Positions 51,724 to 60,109 of a DNA stretch of 64,000 bases are shown here, one piece after another (the stretch's first letter is position 1; every line of letters begins with the position of its first letter). The notes below the pieces were generated by a model. The model saw nothing but the letters and a program-made list of their open reading frames with translations, searched no databases and was not told the origin of the DNA. The stretch lies in assembly GCF_025919725.1 (NCBI RefSeq), contig NZ_CP081495.1, positions 1,612,001 to 1,676,000 on the forward strand, in the 5' to 3' direction. A program made the translations under genes and the position numbers. This DNA is from Flavobacterium agricola (lineage in GTDB: Bacteria > Bacteroidota > Bacteroidia > Flavobacteriales > Flavobacteriaceae).

Positions 51724-52911
51724 TTAGTCTAAGATTTCAGTTACCTGACCAGCACCTACTGTACGACCACCCTCACGGATAGCGAAACGTAAACCTACCG
51801 ACAATGCGATTGGCGATAATAATTCAACAGTAATAGTTAAGTTATCTCCAGGCATAACCATTTCAGTTCCTTCTGGTAATTGAATAGTACCAGTTACGTC
51901 AGTTGTACGAACGTAGAATTGAGGACGGTAGTTGTTATGGAATGGAGTGTGACGTCCACCTTCTTCTTTTTTAAGGATATAAACCTCAGCTTTAAATTTA
52001 GAGTGTGGTTTAACAGATCCTGGTTTAACAATAACCATACCACGACGGATATCAGTTTTATCAATACCACGTAATAATAAACCTACGTTATCACCAGCTT
52101 CTCCACGGTCTAAGATTTTACGGAACATCTCAACCCCTGTAATTGTAGAAGTTAATTTATCTGCACCCATACCGATAATTTCAACTGGATCACCTGTATT
52201 AGCAACACCTGTTTCAATACGACCTGTAGCAACAGTACCACGTCCTGTAATTGTAAACACGTCTTCAACTGGCATTAAGAATGGTTTGTCAGTATCACGT
52301 ACTGGCTCTTCAATCCAAGCATCAACAGCAGCCATTAATTCCATTACAGAATCAACCCATTTTGGCTCACCGTTTAAAGCTCCTAAAGCAGAACCTTTAA
52401 CTACTGGTCCGTTATCACCATCATAATCATAGAATGATAATAAATCACGAACTTCCATTTCTACTAATTCTAACAACTCTTCGTCATCAACCATATCAAC
52501 TTTGTTTAAGAAAACAACGATACGAGGAATACCTACTTGACGACCTAATAAGATGTGCTCACGAGTTTGAGGCATTGGCCCGTCTGTAGCAGCACATACT
52601 AAAATAGCACCATCCATTTGAGCAGCACCAGTAACCATGTTTTTCACGTAATCCGCGTGACCTGGACAGTCAACGTGAGCATAGTGACGGTTAGCAGTTG
52701 AGTACTCAACGTGAGAAGTGTTAATTGTAATACCACGCTCTTTTTCTTCTGGAGCATTGTCGATAGAATCGAATGAACGCGCTTCAGATAAACCTGCATC
52801 AGCTAATACTTTAGTAATAGCAGCAGTAGTTGTTGTTTTACCGTGGTCAACGTGTCCGATAGTACCAATATTTAAATGGGGTTTCGAACGATCAAAGGTT
52901 TCTTTTGCCAT
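51724..52911 (-). CDS. tuf: Elongation factor Tu
   Basis: A 395-residue GTPase delivering aminoacyl-tRNA to the ribosome. G motifs are GHVDHGKTT (residues 19-27), RGITI, DCPGHADYVKNM, NKVDMVDD and the SALGALNGE loop. Domain II and III blocks include FTITGRGTVATGRIETG and PGDNLTITVELLSP. It is flanked by tRNA-Thr(GGT) and tRNA-Trp, as is usual in Flavobacteriia, and is probably driven by the strong promoter ahead of the tRNA cluster at 53292. Confidence 0.98.
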   Translation of the reverse strand: MAKETFDRSKPHLNIGTIGHVDHGKTTTTAAITKVLADAGLSEARSFDSIDNAPEEKERGITINTSHVEYSTANRHYAHVDCPGHADYVKNMVTGAAQMDGAILVCAATDGPMPQTREHILLGRQVGIPRIVVFLNKVDMVDDEELLELVEMEVRDLLSFYDYDGDNGPVVKGSALGALNGEPKWVDSVMELMAAVDAWIEEPVRDTDKPFLMPVEDVFTITGRGTVATGRIETGVANTGDPVEIIGMGADKLTSTITGVEMFRKILDRGEAGDNVGLLLRGIDKTDIRRGMVIVKPGSVKPHSKFKAEVYILKKEEGGRHTPFHNNYRPQFYVRTTDVTGTIQLPEGTEMVMPGDNLTITVELLSPIALSVGLRFAIREGGRTVGAGQVTEILD

Positions 52912-52968
52912 GATTTAATAATTTAATCTTAGTTATATAATTAGTGTTCAAATTTAATTAACTCTATG

Positions 52969-53040
52969 AGCCAACGACGGGATTTGAACCCGTGACCTCT
53001 TCCTTACCAAGGAAGCACTCTACCCCTGAGCTACGCCGGC
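52969..53040 (-). tRNA. tRNA-Thr(GGT)
   Basis: 72 bases with acceptor GCCGGCG pairing CGTTGGC through two G-U pairs, discriminator T, anticodon arm CTTCC-TTGGTAA-GGAAG with anticodon GGT, and T-arm ACGGGTTCAAATCCCGT. It lies 57 bases upstream of the tuf ATG. Confidence 0.95.
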
Positions 53041-53058
53041 TTATAAAAAATTTAATTG

Positions 53059-53140
<82 letters not shown>

Positions 53141-53182
53141 GTTATGAAATTACAATATTTTAAAGTACTTAAAACACCTTAG

Positions 53183-53256
53183 AGCCGATAGAGGGACTCG
53201 AACCCACGACCTGCTGATTACAAATCAGCTGCTCTAGCCAACTGAGCTATATCGGC
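53183..53256 (-). tRNA. tRNA-Thr(TGT)
   Basis: 74 bases with acceptor GCCGATA pairing TATCGGC, discriminator T, anticodon arm GCTGA-TTTGTAA-TCAGC with anticodon TGT, and T-arm GTGGGTTCGAGTCCC. It is the first gene of the tRNA-tuf transcription unit. Confidence 0.95.
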
Positions 53257-53267
53257 ATCAAAATGAA

Positions 53268-53291
53268 CAGTCCGCTATTTCTAACGGACTG
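53268..53291. repeat. 7-bp inverted repeat at the tRNA-tuf transcription start
   Basis: CAGTCCG (53268-53274) and CGGACTG (53285-53291) flank ten bases and lie directly downstream of the -7 element, covering the predicted start site. It could act as an operator or as a 5' leader structure. Confidence 0.45.
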
Positions 53292-53322
53292 CAAATGTAT
53301 ATAATTTATTTATCAATAAAAA
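53292..53322 (-). promoter_or_regulatory. Promoter of the tRNA-tuf operon
   Basis: A perfect -7 element TACATTTG (53292-53299) is preceded at 19 bases by TTTT (53319-53322), one mismatch from the -33 TTTG. A 16-base A tract on the transcribed-direction strand (53325-53340) lies just upstream, where an UP-like element would be. Confidence 0.65.
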
Positions 53323-53324
53323 GA

Positions 53325-53340
53325 TTTTTTTTTTTTTTTT
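53325..53340. repeat. T16/A16 homopolymer tract
   Basis: Sixteen consecutive T residues on the plus strand lie between the hpf stop and the tRNA promoter, at roughly -39 to -54 from the predicted start. The tract is probably intrinsically curved DNA and may vary in length. Confidence 0.7.
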
Positions 53341-53356
53341 ACTGAAAACATAAAAA

Positions 53357-53653
53357 TTATGCTCTAGTTTTTTCTTTTTTCTTGATCAGTAACCTTTCTA
53401 ACGAATCTGAAGCCGAATCCACCCCTTCTTCAAAGGTACGAAATTGTTTTTTTACTACTAAGTCTTCTCCAGGAATTCCTAATTTAATATCCACACATTT
53501 ATTATCTTTTTCTGAAGTATTTTCAACTTTTAAAAATACATCAACCGTAATGAGCTTGTCGTAGAATTTTTCTAGCTTAGAAACCCTTTCATTTATAAAA
53601 TCAACTAACTTTCTGTCAACATTGAAATTTACTGCTTGGATATTTACTTTCAT
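53357..53653 (-). CDS. hpf: Ribosome hibernation promoting factor
   Basis: A 98-residue short-form HPF/RaiA protein that binds 30S subunits and silences ribosomes in stationary phase. MKVNIQAVNFNVDRKLVDFI, the KLEKFYDKLITVDVFLKVEN strand pair and the basic C-terminus SLERLLIKKKEKTRA fit the beta-alpha-beta-beta-beta-alpha fold. It lacks the C-terminal dimerisation domain of long HPF. It lies 22 bases after xerC on the same strand. Confidence 0.92.
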   Translation of the reverse strand: MKVNIQAVNFNVDRKLVDFINERVSKLEKFYDKLITVDVFLKVENTSEKDNKCVDIKLGIPGEDLVVKKQFRTFEEGVDSASDSLERLLIKKKEKTRA

Positions 53654-53675
53654 ATATTAAGTATTTGGGTTAAAC

Positions 53676-54575
53676 TTATTTTATATTTCTTGGATGCGCT
53701 TTTTTATACACGTTTTTAAGTTCACTTAAACTGCTATGCGTATAAATTTGAGTTGCTGCCAAACTACTATGCCCTAATAATTCTTTAACCGAATTTAAAT
53801 CAGCTCCTTGGTCTAACAAGTGCGTTGCAAAGCTGTGACGTAACACATGAGGACTTTTTTTCACCTTCTCTGATACATTACTAAAATACGAATTAATTAA
53901 TCTATAAACAAATGATTGACTCAATTTATTTAAAGAATTAGATAAGATTAATTGCTTATCTGCCTCAATAACTACCCCACAATTTTTTAAGTGATTTCTA
54001 TACAAACCAATCCAATATATGGTTGAAGGCAAGACCGGCAGTATTCGTTCCTTATTACGTTTCCCTAAAACTTTTATTGTTTTTTGCTCCGCGTCAAAAT
54101 CTGAATTTTTTAGCATTATCAATTCAGATTTACGCATACCGGTTGTATAAAGCATTTCAATTATTAAACGATCTCGTACAGCAGAAATATCAGATTCAAT
54201 AACTTCAAAATCTTGTACCGATTGCATTTCTTTTTCAGAAAAAGGAACCTGAATTTTTTTTGGTGTTTTTAGCGCCTTATGTGCTACCAAGGGCGACGTT
54301 TGTATAACCTTACATTTAATTAAAAATTTATAAAAAGCTTTTAACGAAGCAATTTTTCTGTTAATACTTAGATTAGAAATACCTTGATCTACTAAATGAA
54401 CAATCCAAGTACGGATTATCGGATAAGTAACCTCAACCAGCTCATCAGATGCATCAGCTTCATTTAAAAACCGCTCAAAAAACAACACGTCGTTTTGATA
54501 CGCAACCACAGTATGTGATGCATATTTTTTTTCTTTTTCTAAATAAGCAACAAATGCTTGAATAAATGTATTCAT
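53676..54575 (-). CDS. xerC: Tyrosine recombinase XerC
   Basis: A 299-residue recombinase that resolves chromosome dimers. I chose the ATG at 54575 (MNTFIQAFVAYLEKEKKYAS), which gives the standard SAM-like N-terminal domain. The open frame extends 22 codons further without family similarity. Catalytic residues are visible as Arg in YTTGMRKSELIML, Lys in KVLGKRNKERILP, His-x-x-Arg in PHVLRHSFATHLL, His in LLGHSSLAATQIY and the nucleophile Tyr in that same segment. It is a housekeeping gene between rpsU and hpf, not linked to a mobile element. Confidence 0.94.
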   Translation of the reverse strand: MNTFIQAFVAYLEKEKKYASHTVVAYQNDVLFFERFLNEADASDELVEVTYPIIRTWIVHLVDQGISNLSINRKIASLKAFYKFLIKCKVIQTSPLVAHKALKTPKKIQVPFSEKEMQSVQDFEVIESDISAVRDRLIIEMLYTTGMRKSELIMLKNSDFDAEQKTIKVLGKRNKERILPVLPSTIYWIGLYRNHLKNCGVVIEADKQLILSNSLNKLSQSFVYRLINSYFSNVSEKVKKSPHVLRHSFATHLLDQGADLNSVKELLGHSSLAATQIYTHSSLSELKNVYKKAHPRNIK

Positions 54576-54647
54576 GTAAAAACAAAAAACCGTTAAACAC
54601 AAAGTTAACAACTTGTGCTTAACGGTAATATTATATATCAAAAATAA

Positions 54648-54842
54648 TTATGCTTCTAGAGCATCTTTTAATCCTTGAATGTATTGCGCTTTTTGTCTTT
54701 TCGCTCTGTTTAAAACAGAAGGCTTATCAAATTGTTGACGCGCTCTTAATTGACGAACAGTTCCAGTTTTGTCAAATTTACGTTTGTAACGTTTTAACGC
54801 TCTGTCGATGTTTTCACCGTCTTTAATAGGAATAATTAACAT
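54648..54842 (-). CDS. rpsU: Ribosomal protein bS21
   Basis: A 64-residue 30S protein. MLIIPIKDGENIDRALKRYK and FDKTGTVRQLRARQQF are typical, with a basic C-terminal helix. I chose ATG 54842. A GTG at 54854 opens the frame but falls on the Shine-Dalgarno region. In Flavobacterium, bS21 helps hide the anti-Shine-Dalgarno tail of 16S rRNA, and rpsU is unusual in keeping a strong Shine-Dalgarno sequence. The same is seen here, with GGAGG 11 bases before the ATG. Confidence 0.96.
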   Translation of the reverse strand: MLIIPIKDGENIDRALKRYKRKFDKTGTVRQLRARQQFDKPSVLNRAKRQKAQYIQGLKDALEA

Positions 54843-54880
54843 GTTTTCATACACCTCCTCTCATTTGGATTGCAAAGATA
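54843..54880 (-). promoter_or_regulatory. rpsU promoter -7 element and strong Shine-Dalgarno
   Basis: A perfect -7 element TATCTTTG (54873-54880) predicts a leader of about 25 bases containing GAGAGGAGGTG, which includes a full GGAGG core 11 bases before the ATG at 54842. Strong Shine-Dalgarno sequences are otherwise almost absent in this window, so the site probably decides rpsU translation and allows bS21 feedback. Confidence 0.7.
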
Positions 54881-54920
54881 GGAGTTTTTTTTTAGAAAAA
54901 CATGATTTTATACTAAAAAA

Positions 54921-54953
54921 CAAAAAAAAGAGTCAAAAATAAATATGACTCTT
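54921..54953 (-). terminator. Intrinsic terminator after glutamate decarboxylase
   Basis: AAGAGTCA (54928-54935) pairs with TGACTCTT (54946-54953) around a ten-base loop and is followed on the minus strand by a run of eight T residues. It lies seven bases beyond the stop of the decarboxylase gene. Confidence 0.85.
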
Positions 54954-54960
54954 GTATTTT

Positions 54961-56352
54961 TTAATGTTGAAATGTTGCTGAATCATCTGCATCTGAAGAT
55001 GATGCAACAGGGTGTTTTTTAAAGAATTCAATACAACGCTTTAAATCTTCTAGCATTAAAGTTGCCATATCATGACTAAATCCATGGCGAACCAAAACAC
55101 GTTGAATAACCATATCTTCACAATTTGATGGTAATGAGTACGAAGCAATATTCCAGCCGCGCATACGCATTCTATCAGATAAATCAAAAAGGTTAAACCC
55201 AGGATTTACTCCTTCTTTAAGTACCCAAGCCGCACCAGGAACACCGCCTTTACCGTCGTAAAGAATATCAAACAATCCTATTTTAGCAATTTCTTGCGCA
55301 ATATATTGTCCGTGATCTGAACAAGCTTGCTGAATAGCTGTGTAACCTTCGCGGCCTAAACGTAAAAAATTATAATATTGAGAAATAATTTGTCCGCCTG
55401 GTCTAGAAAAGTTTAATGCGAACGTTGGCATGTTACCACCCAAATAATTTACATTAAAAACTAAATCTTCTGGTAAATCTTCTTTTGTTCTCCAAACAAT
55501 CCATCCCACACCTAAAGGTGACAATCCAAATTTATGTCCTGAGGTATTGATTGATTTTACACGTGGTAATTTAAAATCCCACACAACATCTTGATGAATA
55601 AATGGTGCTAAAAACCCACCGCTTGCACCATCTACGTGAATTGGAATATCTAATCCGGTATCTTTTTGTAATTTATCTAACGCATCGCTTACAGCTTTTA
55701 CGTTTTCGTATTGCAAGGTAAAAGTTACCCCTAATGTTGGAACAACACCAATGGTATTTTCGTCTACACGTTTTAAAACTTCTTCTGGAGACATTAATAA
55801 TCTGCCATGTTCCATCGGAATTTCGCGAATTTCTACATCAAAATAACGTGCAAATTTATGCCAACATATTTGAACAGGACCTGTAATAATGTTTGGTTTA
55901 TCTGTAGGCTTACCTTCTTTTTGTCGTTTTTCTCTCCATTTCCATTTTAAAGCTAAACCACCTAACATAGCTGCTTCACTAGATCCGGTTGTGGAACAAC
56001 CTATCGTGCTTTCACTTTCTGGTGCATGCCATAAATCAGCTAACATATTCACGCAACGATTTTCAATTTCTGCCGTTTGTGGATATTCATCTTTATCAAT
56101 CATGTTTTTGTCAAGGCTTTTATCCATGATTTCATGAATTTGATCATCTAAAGATGTTTGACAAAAGGTTGATAAATTTTGTTTTGCGTTTCCGTCTAAC
56201 AACAACTCATCTAAAATTAAATCTTTTACGGATTTAGGATCATTTGATACTTCTGGAATTTTATACACAGAACCATCCTGTAAACTAATACGTCCTGAAT
56301 ACGCATCAGGGAACTGATCTTTTTTAGGTTTGTTAACTGAATGTAATGCCAT
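54961..56352 (-). CDS. gadB: Glutamate decarboxylase
   Basis: A 463-residue PLP enzyme converting glutamate to GABA and CO2 while consuming a proton. CSTTGSSEAAMLGGLALKWK (about 119-138), IPIHVDGASGGFLAPFI (about 237-253) and the Schiff-base K274 in INTSGHKFGLSPLG are diagnostic. The C-terminus has HGFSHDMATLMLEDLKRC. The length matches the acid-resistance type of Escherichia coli. No GABA antiporter gene (gadC) is present nearby. It follows the acyl-CoA dehydrogenase gene across a 101-base gap and ends at a strong terminator. Confidence 0.95.
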   Translation of the reverse strand: MALHSVNKPKKDQFPDAYSGRISLQDGSVYKIPEVSNDPKSVKDLILDELLLDGNAKQNLSTFCQTSLDDQIHEIMDKSLDKNMIDKDEYPQTAEIENRCVNMLADLWHAPESESTIGCSTTGSSEAAMLGGLALKWKWREKRQKEGKPTDKPNIITGPVQICWHKFARYFDVEIREIPMEHGRLLMSPEEVLKRVDENTIGVVPTLGVTFTLQYENVKAVSDALDKLQKDTGLDIPIHVDGASGGFLAPFIHQDVVWDFKLPRVKSINTSGHKFGLSPLGVGWIVWRTKEDLPEDLVFNVNYLGGNMPTFALNFSRPGGQIISQYYNFLRLGREGYTAIQQACSDHGQYIAQEIAKIGLFDILYDGKGGVPGAAWVLKEGVNPGFNLFDLSDRMRMRGWNIASYSLPSNCEDMVIQRVLVRHGFSHDMATLMLEDLKRCIEFFKKHPVASSSDADDSATFQH

Positions 56353-56453
56353 GTTTTATTTGAATAGGTTAAAATTAATATTGTCTAACTTGTAGCTTTT
56401 ACTCTGTAGTAACGAATATAAACAATTAAATATTTTAATAAGTATAAAGAATA

Positions 56454-57596
56454 TTATGCTTTTAATATATTTCTGGAAATAACAAGTTTTTGTATCTCGG
56501 TAGTTCCTTCACCAATGGTACACAATTTCGAATCGCGATAGAACTTTTCTACTGGAAAATCCTTAGTATAACCATAACCTCCATGAATTTGAATAGCTTC
56601 GGAAGATATTTTTACACAAGCTTCTGATGCATACATTTTTGCCATAGCTCCTATTTTAGTTACCGGTTTATTGGTATTTTTTAAATATGCCGCTTTATGT
56701 AGTAATAATTCAGAAGCTTCAATTTCGGTTGCCATATCAGCCAACTTAAAACCGATAGCTTGAAACTCAGAAATTGGTTTACCAAATTGCACTCGCTCTT
56801 TAGAATATTTTAAAGCAGCCTCGTAAGCTCCTTTAGCAATTCCTAAAGATAAAGCACCGATTGAAATACGTCCTCCGTCTAAAATTTTCATGGCTTGAAT
56901 AAAACCTTCGCCAACCTTACCTAAACGATTTGCATCAGGAATACGGCAATTATCAAAAATTAGTTCTGCAGTTTCTGAAGCACGCATACCCAACTTGTTT
57001 TCTTTTTTACCAGAACTAAATCCTTTGGTTCCTTTTTCAACAACAAAAGCAGTCATGCCGTGCGAATCTCCTTTTTCACCAGTTCTAACAATTACCACAG
57101 CAACATCGCCAGAAATGGCATGCGTAATAAAGTTTTTAGCGCCATTAATTATCCATTCATCTCCGTCTTTAACCGCTGTTGTTGCCATGCCTCCAGCGTC
57201 AGAACCGGTATTATGTTCTGTTAACCCCCAAGCACCAATCCATTCGGCAGTTGCAAGTTTCGGAATCCATTTTTGTTTTTGTTCTTCAGTTCCAAAAGTT
57301 AAAATATGATTGGTACACAACGAATTATGCGCTGCAACTGAAAGTCCGATTGATGAATCAACCTTAGAAATTTCTTCTACAACCGTAATATATTCGTGAT
57401 AACCTAAACCAGAACCACCAAGTTCATGCGGTACTAAAACCCCCATATAACCCATTTGTCCTAATTTTTTAAACAATTCAACAGGAAAGGTTTGATTTTC
57501 ATCCCAATCCATCATAAATGGTCGAATTTCTCTTTCTGCAAATTCACGAATTGCTTGCGCAATCATGCTCTGAGTTTCATTCGTTTCAAAATTCAT
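56454..57596 (-). CDS. Acyl-CoA dehydrogenase
   Basis: A 380-residue FAD flavoenzyme that introduces the 2,3-double bond into acyl-CoA, the first step of beta-oxidation or branched-chain amino acid breakdown. WGLTEHNTGSDAGGMATTAV and the loop WIINGAKNFITHA form the FAD/substrate site, and the catalytic base is E363 in CTIGEGTTEIQKLVIS. IHGGYGYTKDFPVEKFYRD is the usual C-terminal block. The length and the short-chain-like features fit butyryl or short-branched-chain CoA dehydrogenases, but chain length cannot be fixed by eye. Confidence 0.94.
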   Translation of the reverse strand: MNFETNETQSMIAQAIREFAEREIRPFMMDWDENQTFPVELFKKLGQMGYMGVLVPHELGGSGLGYHEYITVVEEISKVDSSIGLSVAAHNSLCTNHILTFGTEEQKQKWIPKLATAEWIGAWGLTEHNTGSDAGGMATTAVKDGDEWIINGAKNFITHAISGDVAVVIVRTGEKGDSHGMTAFVVEKGTKGFSSGKKENKLGMRASETAELIFDNCRIPDANRLGKVGEGFIQAMKILDGGRISIGALSLGIAKGAYEAALKYSKERVQFGKPISEFQAIGFKLADMATEIEASELLLHKAAYLKNTNKPVTKIGAMAKMYASEACVKISSEAIQIHGGYGYTKDFPVEKFYRDSKLCTIGEGTTEIQKLVISRNILKA

Positions 57597-57620
57597 AAAG
57601 TATTCTAGTTTTTGTTTGTT

Positions 57621-58517
57621 TTAATTAAAAGTAATGTAATGCTGAATGATTACTGCTTTTTCTTTCGGAAAATTAGGCACAGCAACCAAATCTTGCATGC
57701 TTTTAAAATCGCCAAATTTGCTACGATAAATTACAATTTGTTTGGCCATATTGTAATTGATGTACGGAACTTGACTAATTGTTTGTATATCTGCTTCGTT
57801 AATGTCAATTTTAGCAATGTTGGACCAATCTGAAATTTCGAAATGTTTTTGCAAGGCAACAACAACATCGGCCGATAAACCATAAATTTCTTGCACTTGC
57901 TCCCAAGCTACAAAAGCCTGCATTTTTTGTCGATCACTAATAATGCGTTGCGATAAAACCGGGCCAATGCCAACAACTTTTTGTAAATCAGTTAAAGTTG
58001 CTTTATTTAATTCTGTTTTTTGAACCGTTTGTTTCACATTTTCACGAACAGTATTTGTTGCGCGAATGCAATTTGTTTTGGATTGATTTTGCTGCGTCCA
58101 AGCAGGAAATTTAAAATATGGGCTTAAAACCTGCAACAACGAATCTGATATTTGAGTTACCTGCTGAAATTCTGAAGCCGAATTCACGAATTTATTTTTT
58201 GCCCGAAAAGCAAATAACCGATCTATTTCTGCAACCGACATGCCCAATTGATAACCTTTAAAATCGGTTAAAAAATTAGGATTAAACGGATATATAGTTT
58301 GACTATTTACCGAATCAGACGTTTGAATGCTATCTAAAATTATTTGTTGATTAAGCCAAGCTTTATCTTGATCAGATAATTCATATTTTTCTTTAGCTTG
58401 AAATTTTACATACAAAAAGATAGATCCTTGCACGCATAGTACCAAAATAGCCAAAGCAAAAATTCCTTTTCGTTGTTTTTTAGAAAATTGAAAGAGATAT
58501 TGCTTAGGCCTTTTCAT
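57621..58517 (-). CDS. Helix-hairpin-helix (ComEA-like) DNA-binding protein
   Basis: A 298-residue protein with one N-terminal membrane helix (about 17-36, GIFALAILVLCVQGSIFLYV) and repeated helix-hairpin-helix motifs: LQKVVGIGPVLSQRIISDR near 180-200, then EIYGLSADVVVALQKHF, then ISQVPYINYNMAKQIVIY near 255. The arrangement suggests a membrane-anchored periplasmic DNA-binding protein like ComEA, the competence DNA receptor. The sequence between helix and motifs is Gln-rich and unrecognised. It sits five bases downstream of the PspC gene. Confidence 0.85.
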   Translation of the reverse strand: MKRPKQYLFQFSKKQRKGIFALAILVLCVQGSIFLYVKFQAKEKYELSDQDKAWLNQQIILDSIQTSDSVNSQTIYPFNPNFLTDFKGYQLGMSVAEIDRLFAFRAKNKFVNSASEFQQVTQISDSLLQVLSPYFKFPAWTQQNQSKTNCIRATNTVRENVKQTVQKTELNKATLTDLQKVVGIGPVLSQRIISDRQKMQAFVAWEQVQEIYGLSADVVVALQKHFEISDWSNIAKIDINEADIQTISQVPYINYNMAKQIVIYRSKFGDFKSMQDLVAVPNFPKEKAVIIQHYITFN

Positions 58518-58522
58518 GAATC

Positions 58523-58753
58523 TTATAAATCAAAAACAGACGAACGTTTGGCGTAAACCAAATCTTTTAATCGCAATACAAAAGCCAAGGTTAAGTAAAA
58601 AGCAAAACCAAGACCTAAAGTAAAAAACGACATGTAAACAAAAAACAAACGCACCGTTGCTACACGCATGCCCAAACGTTCGGCAAAACGCGTACATACA
58701 GCAAATCCGTTTTTCTCAAAATAATGCCTCATACGGGCTACAATTTTCATCAT
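58523..58753 (-). CDS. PspC-domain membrane protein
   Basis: A 76-residue protein with a PspC-like fold: an N-terminal basic part with FAVCTRFAERLGMRVATVRL, then one membrane helix (FVYMSFFTLGLGFAFYLTL). PspC proteins take part in envelope-stress responses, but stand-alone short versions in Bacteroidota are not characterised. Two consecutive ATG codons start the gene (58753 and 58750), overlapping the stop of the DUF2851 gene as ATGATGA. Confidence 0.8.
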   Translation of the reverse strand: MMKIVARMRHYFEKNGFAVCTRFAERLGMRVATVRLFFVYMSFFTLGLGFAFYLTLAFVLRLKDLVYAKRSSVFDL

Positions 58754-60012
58754 GAAATTAAAAATTTACCAACAGCACAATGTAAACATTGAAAAGCATC
58801 GCAGTACTTATTTTTAAGTTGTAATAAAACTTGCGAATCGAACGCCGATTGTGCCTTGATATGCAATATATTAAAATTTTTTATTGTATTGTTATTTTCT
58901 GGAGGTAAAAAATTCATTAAATGCATTAAATCTTCAATATTATCTTTATTTATATTTTTATTATAAGAATAAAGCAAAGGAATTATGATATTAATCAACA
59001 AAAGTTGAACAAATGGTTTAGTTGTAGGTTTTATTTTGTGTTTGCTTTCGGATTGAAACGTATAATGGGTTTCCCAAAAAGGTGATGTTTTTGTGATAAA
59101 AACTTGCTCATAATCTGCAGCCGATTGCGCAGATAATACAGCATCAAACAAATGTTGATGTTGGGCAAACAAATGCGCTAATTGAGAAATTCGGATGGTA
59201 GGAAAATTATCTGGACGGTGCTTATAAAAACTTGGAGCAAAAGATAAAGGAGTTAATTTATATTTATGTTTTAAATATGTAAATGTTTTAACAAGTTCAG
59301 CTTCGTAAGCTGATGCAGGGTTTTCGGTAAGCAAATTTAACATTCCAAAAAACAAAGCTTCTAGCTCCAAGCTATTTTGTCGTACTTTTAAAAATACAGA
59401 AAAAGGAATACGCAGCGCCATTTGCTCAAACGCATCTTTATTGGTATTTAGGCCAAAACCTTTACAAAGGGCAATAAACAACACGTGCTCCCAATTGGAT
59501 TGCGAAATTGTAATGTAATGTTGCAATCCGGTTGCTTTATCTTCTAATCGTTCAAAAAACAAACGTTCTTTATAAAACGTCCAAATATGATTGGGCACAG
59601 TATGAATTTGATTTTGACACGGAATAAAGGAAACGGACTGTTTTATGGTATTATATTTTTCGAGCAACTGCGGTGCAACATATTGTTGCAAAACCAGAAC
59701 CGGAATGGGTTTGTTATCGGGGTAAAAAACATCAACATCATGTTCCCAAACTACATGTAAAATAACATTGTTATAATTTGTATCGTTTTGGTGTTGATGC
59801 GCGTACCAATCTGAAGATTTGAGGTGCATTTCTATATTTCCGGCCCAAATTTGTCCATCAATTTTAAGCAAAGCATTAAAAAAATCGGGGCCTTGGTTGC
59901 CGGTAAAAGTTCCGAAATTCAGGACTTCAACAGGAACGTTTGTTGTCGTTTTTAAATTGGTTGCATCAAGCAATTTAAACTTCCAGATGTAATGCAAAAA
60001 ATCTTCTTTCAT
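58750..60012 (-). CDS. DUF2851 family protein
   Basis: A 420-residue protein of a Bacteroidota family of unknown function. EDFLHYIWKFKLLDATNLKT is the typical start. FGTFTGNQGPDFFNALLKID and WAGNIEMHLKSSDWYAHQHQ (about 55-75) are the best conserved stretches and resemble a metal-dependent nuclease core, with an HVVWEHDVDVFY motif after it. The C-terminus has the Cys-rich CDAFQCLHCAVG. It has no signal peptide. It leads the leftward run with the PspC and helix-hairpin-helix genes. Any nuclease role is inference. Confidence 0.82.
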   Translation of the reverse strand: MKEDFLHYIWKFKLLDATNLKTTTNVPVEVLNFGTFTGNQGPDFFNALLKIDGQIWAGNIEMHLKSSDWYAHQHQNDTNYNNVILHVVWEHDVDVFYPDNKPIPVLVLQQYVAPQLLEKYNTIKQSVSFIPCQNQIHTVPNHIWTFYKERLFFERLEDKATGLQHYITISQSNWEHVLFIALCKGFGLNTNKDAFEQMALRIPFSVFLKVRQNSLELEALFFGMLNLLTENPASAYEAELVKTFTYLKHKYKLTPLSFAPSFYKHRPDNFPTIRISQLAHLFAQHQHLFDAVLSAQSAADYEQVFITKTSPFWETHYTFQSESKHKIKPTTKPFVQLLLINIIIPLLYSYNKNINKDNIEDLMHLMNFLPPENNNTIKNFNILHIKAQSAFDSQVLLQLKNKYCDAFQCLHCAVGKFLIS

Positions 60013-60075
60013 CAGTTTTGGCTAAAACTTTATAATGCGGATCTTTATTTTTTTATTGCAAGAAATGGAAAAAGA

Positions 60076-60104
60076 ATAAAAAAACTCGGTAAAATAACCG
60101 AGTT
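60076..60104 (-). terminator. Intrinsic terminator after the WYL regulator
   Basis: AACTCGGT (60083-60090) pairs with ACCGAGTT (60097-60104) around AAAATA and is followed by a T-run on the minus strand, six bases past the regulator stop at 60110. Confidence 0.85.
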
Positions 60105-60109
60105 CAATT

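Noticed and set aside
53676..54575. XerC-like recombinase as a sign of an integrated element
   Set aside because: It sits in a conserved housekeeping context between rpsU and hpf, and no attachment repeats or mobile genes flank it.
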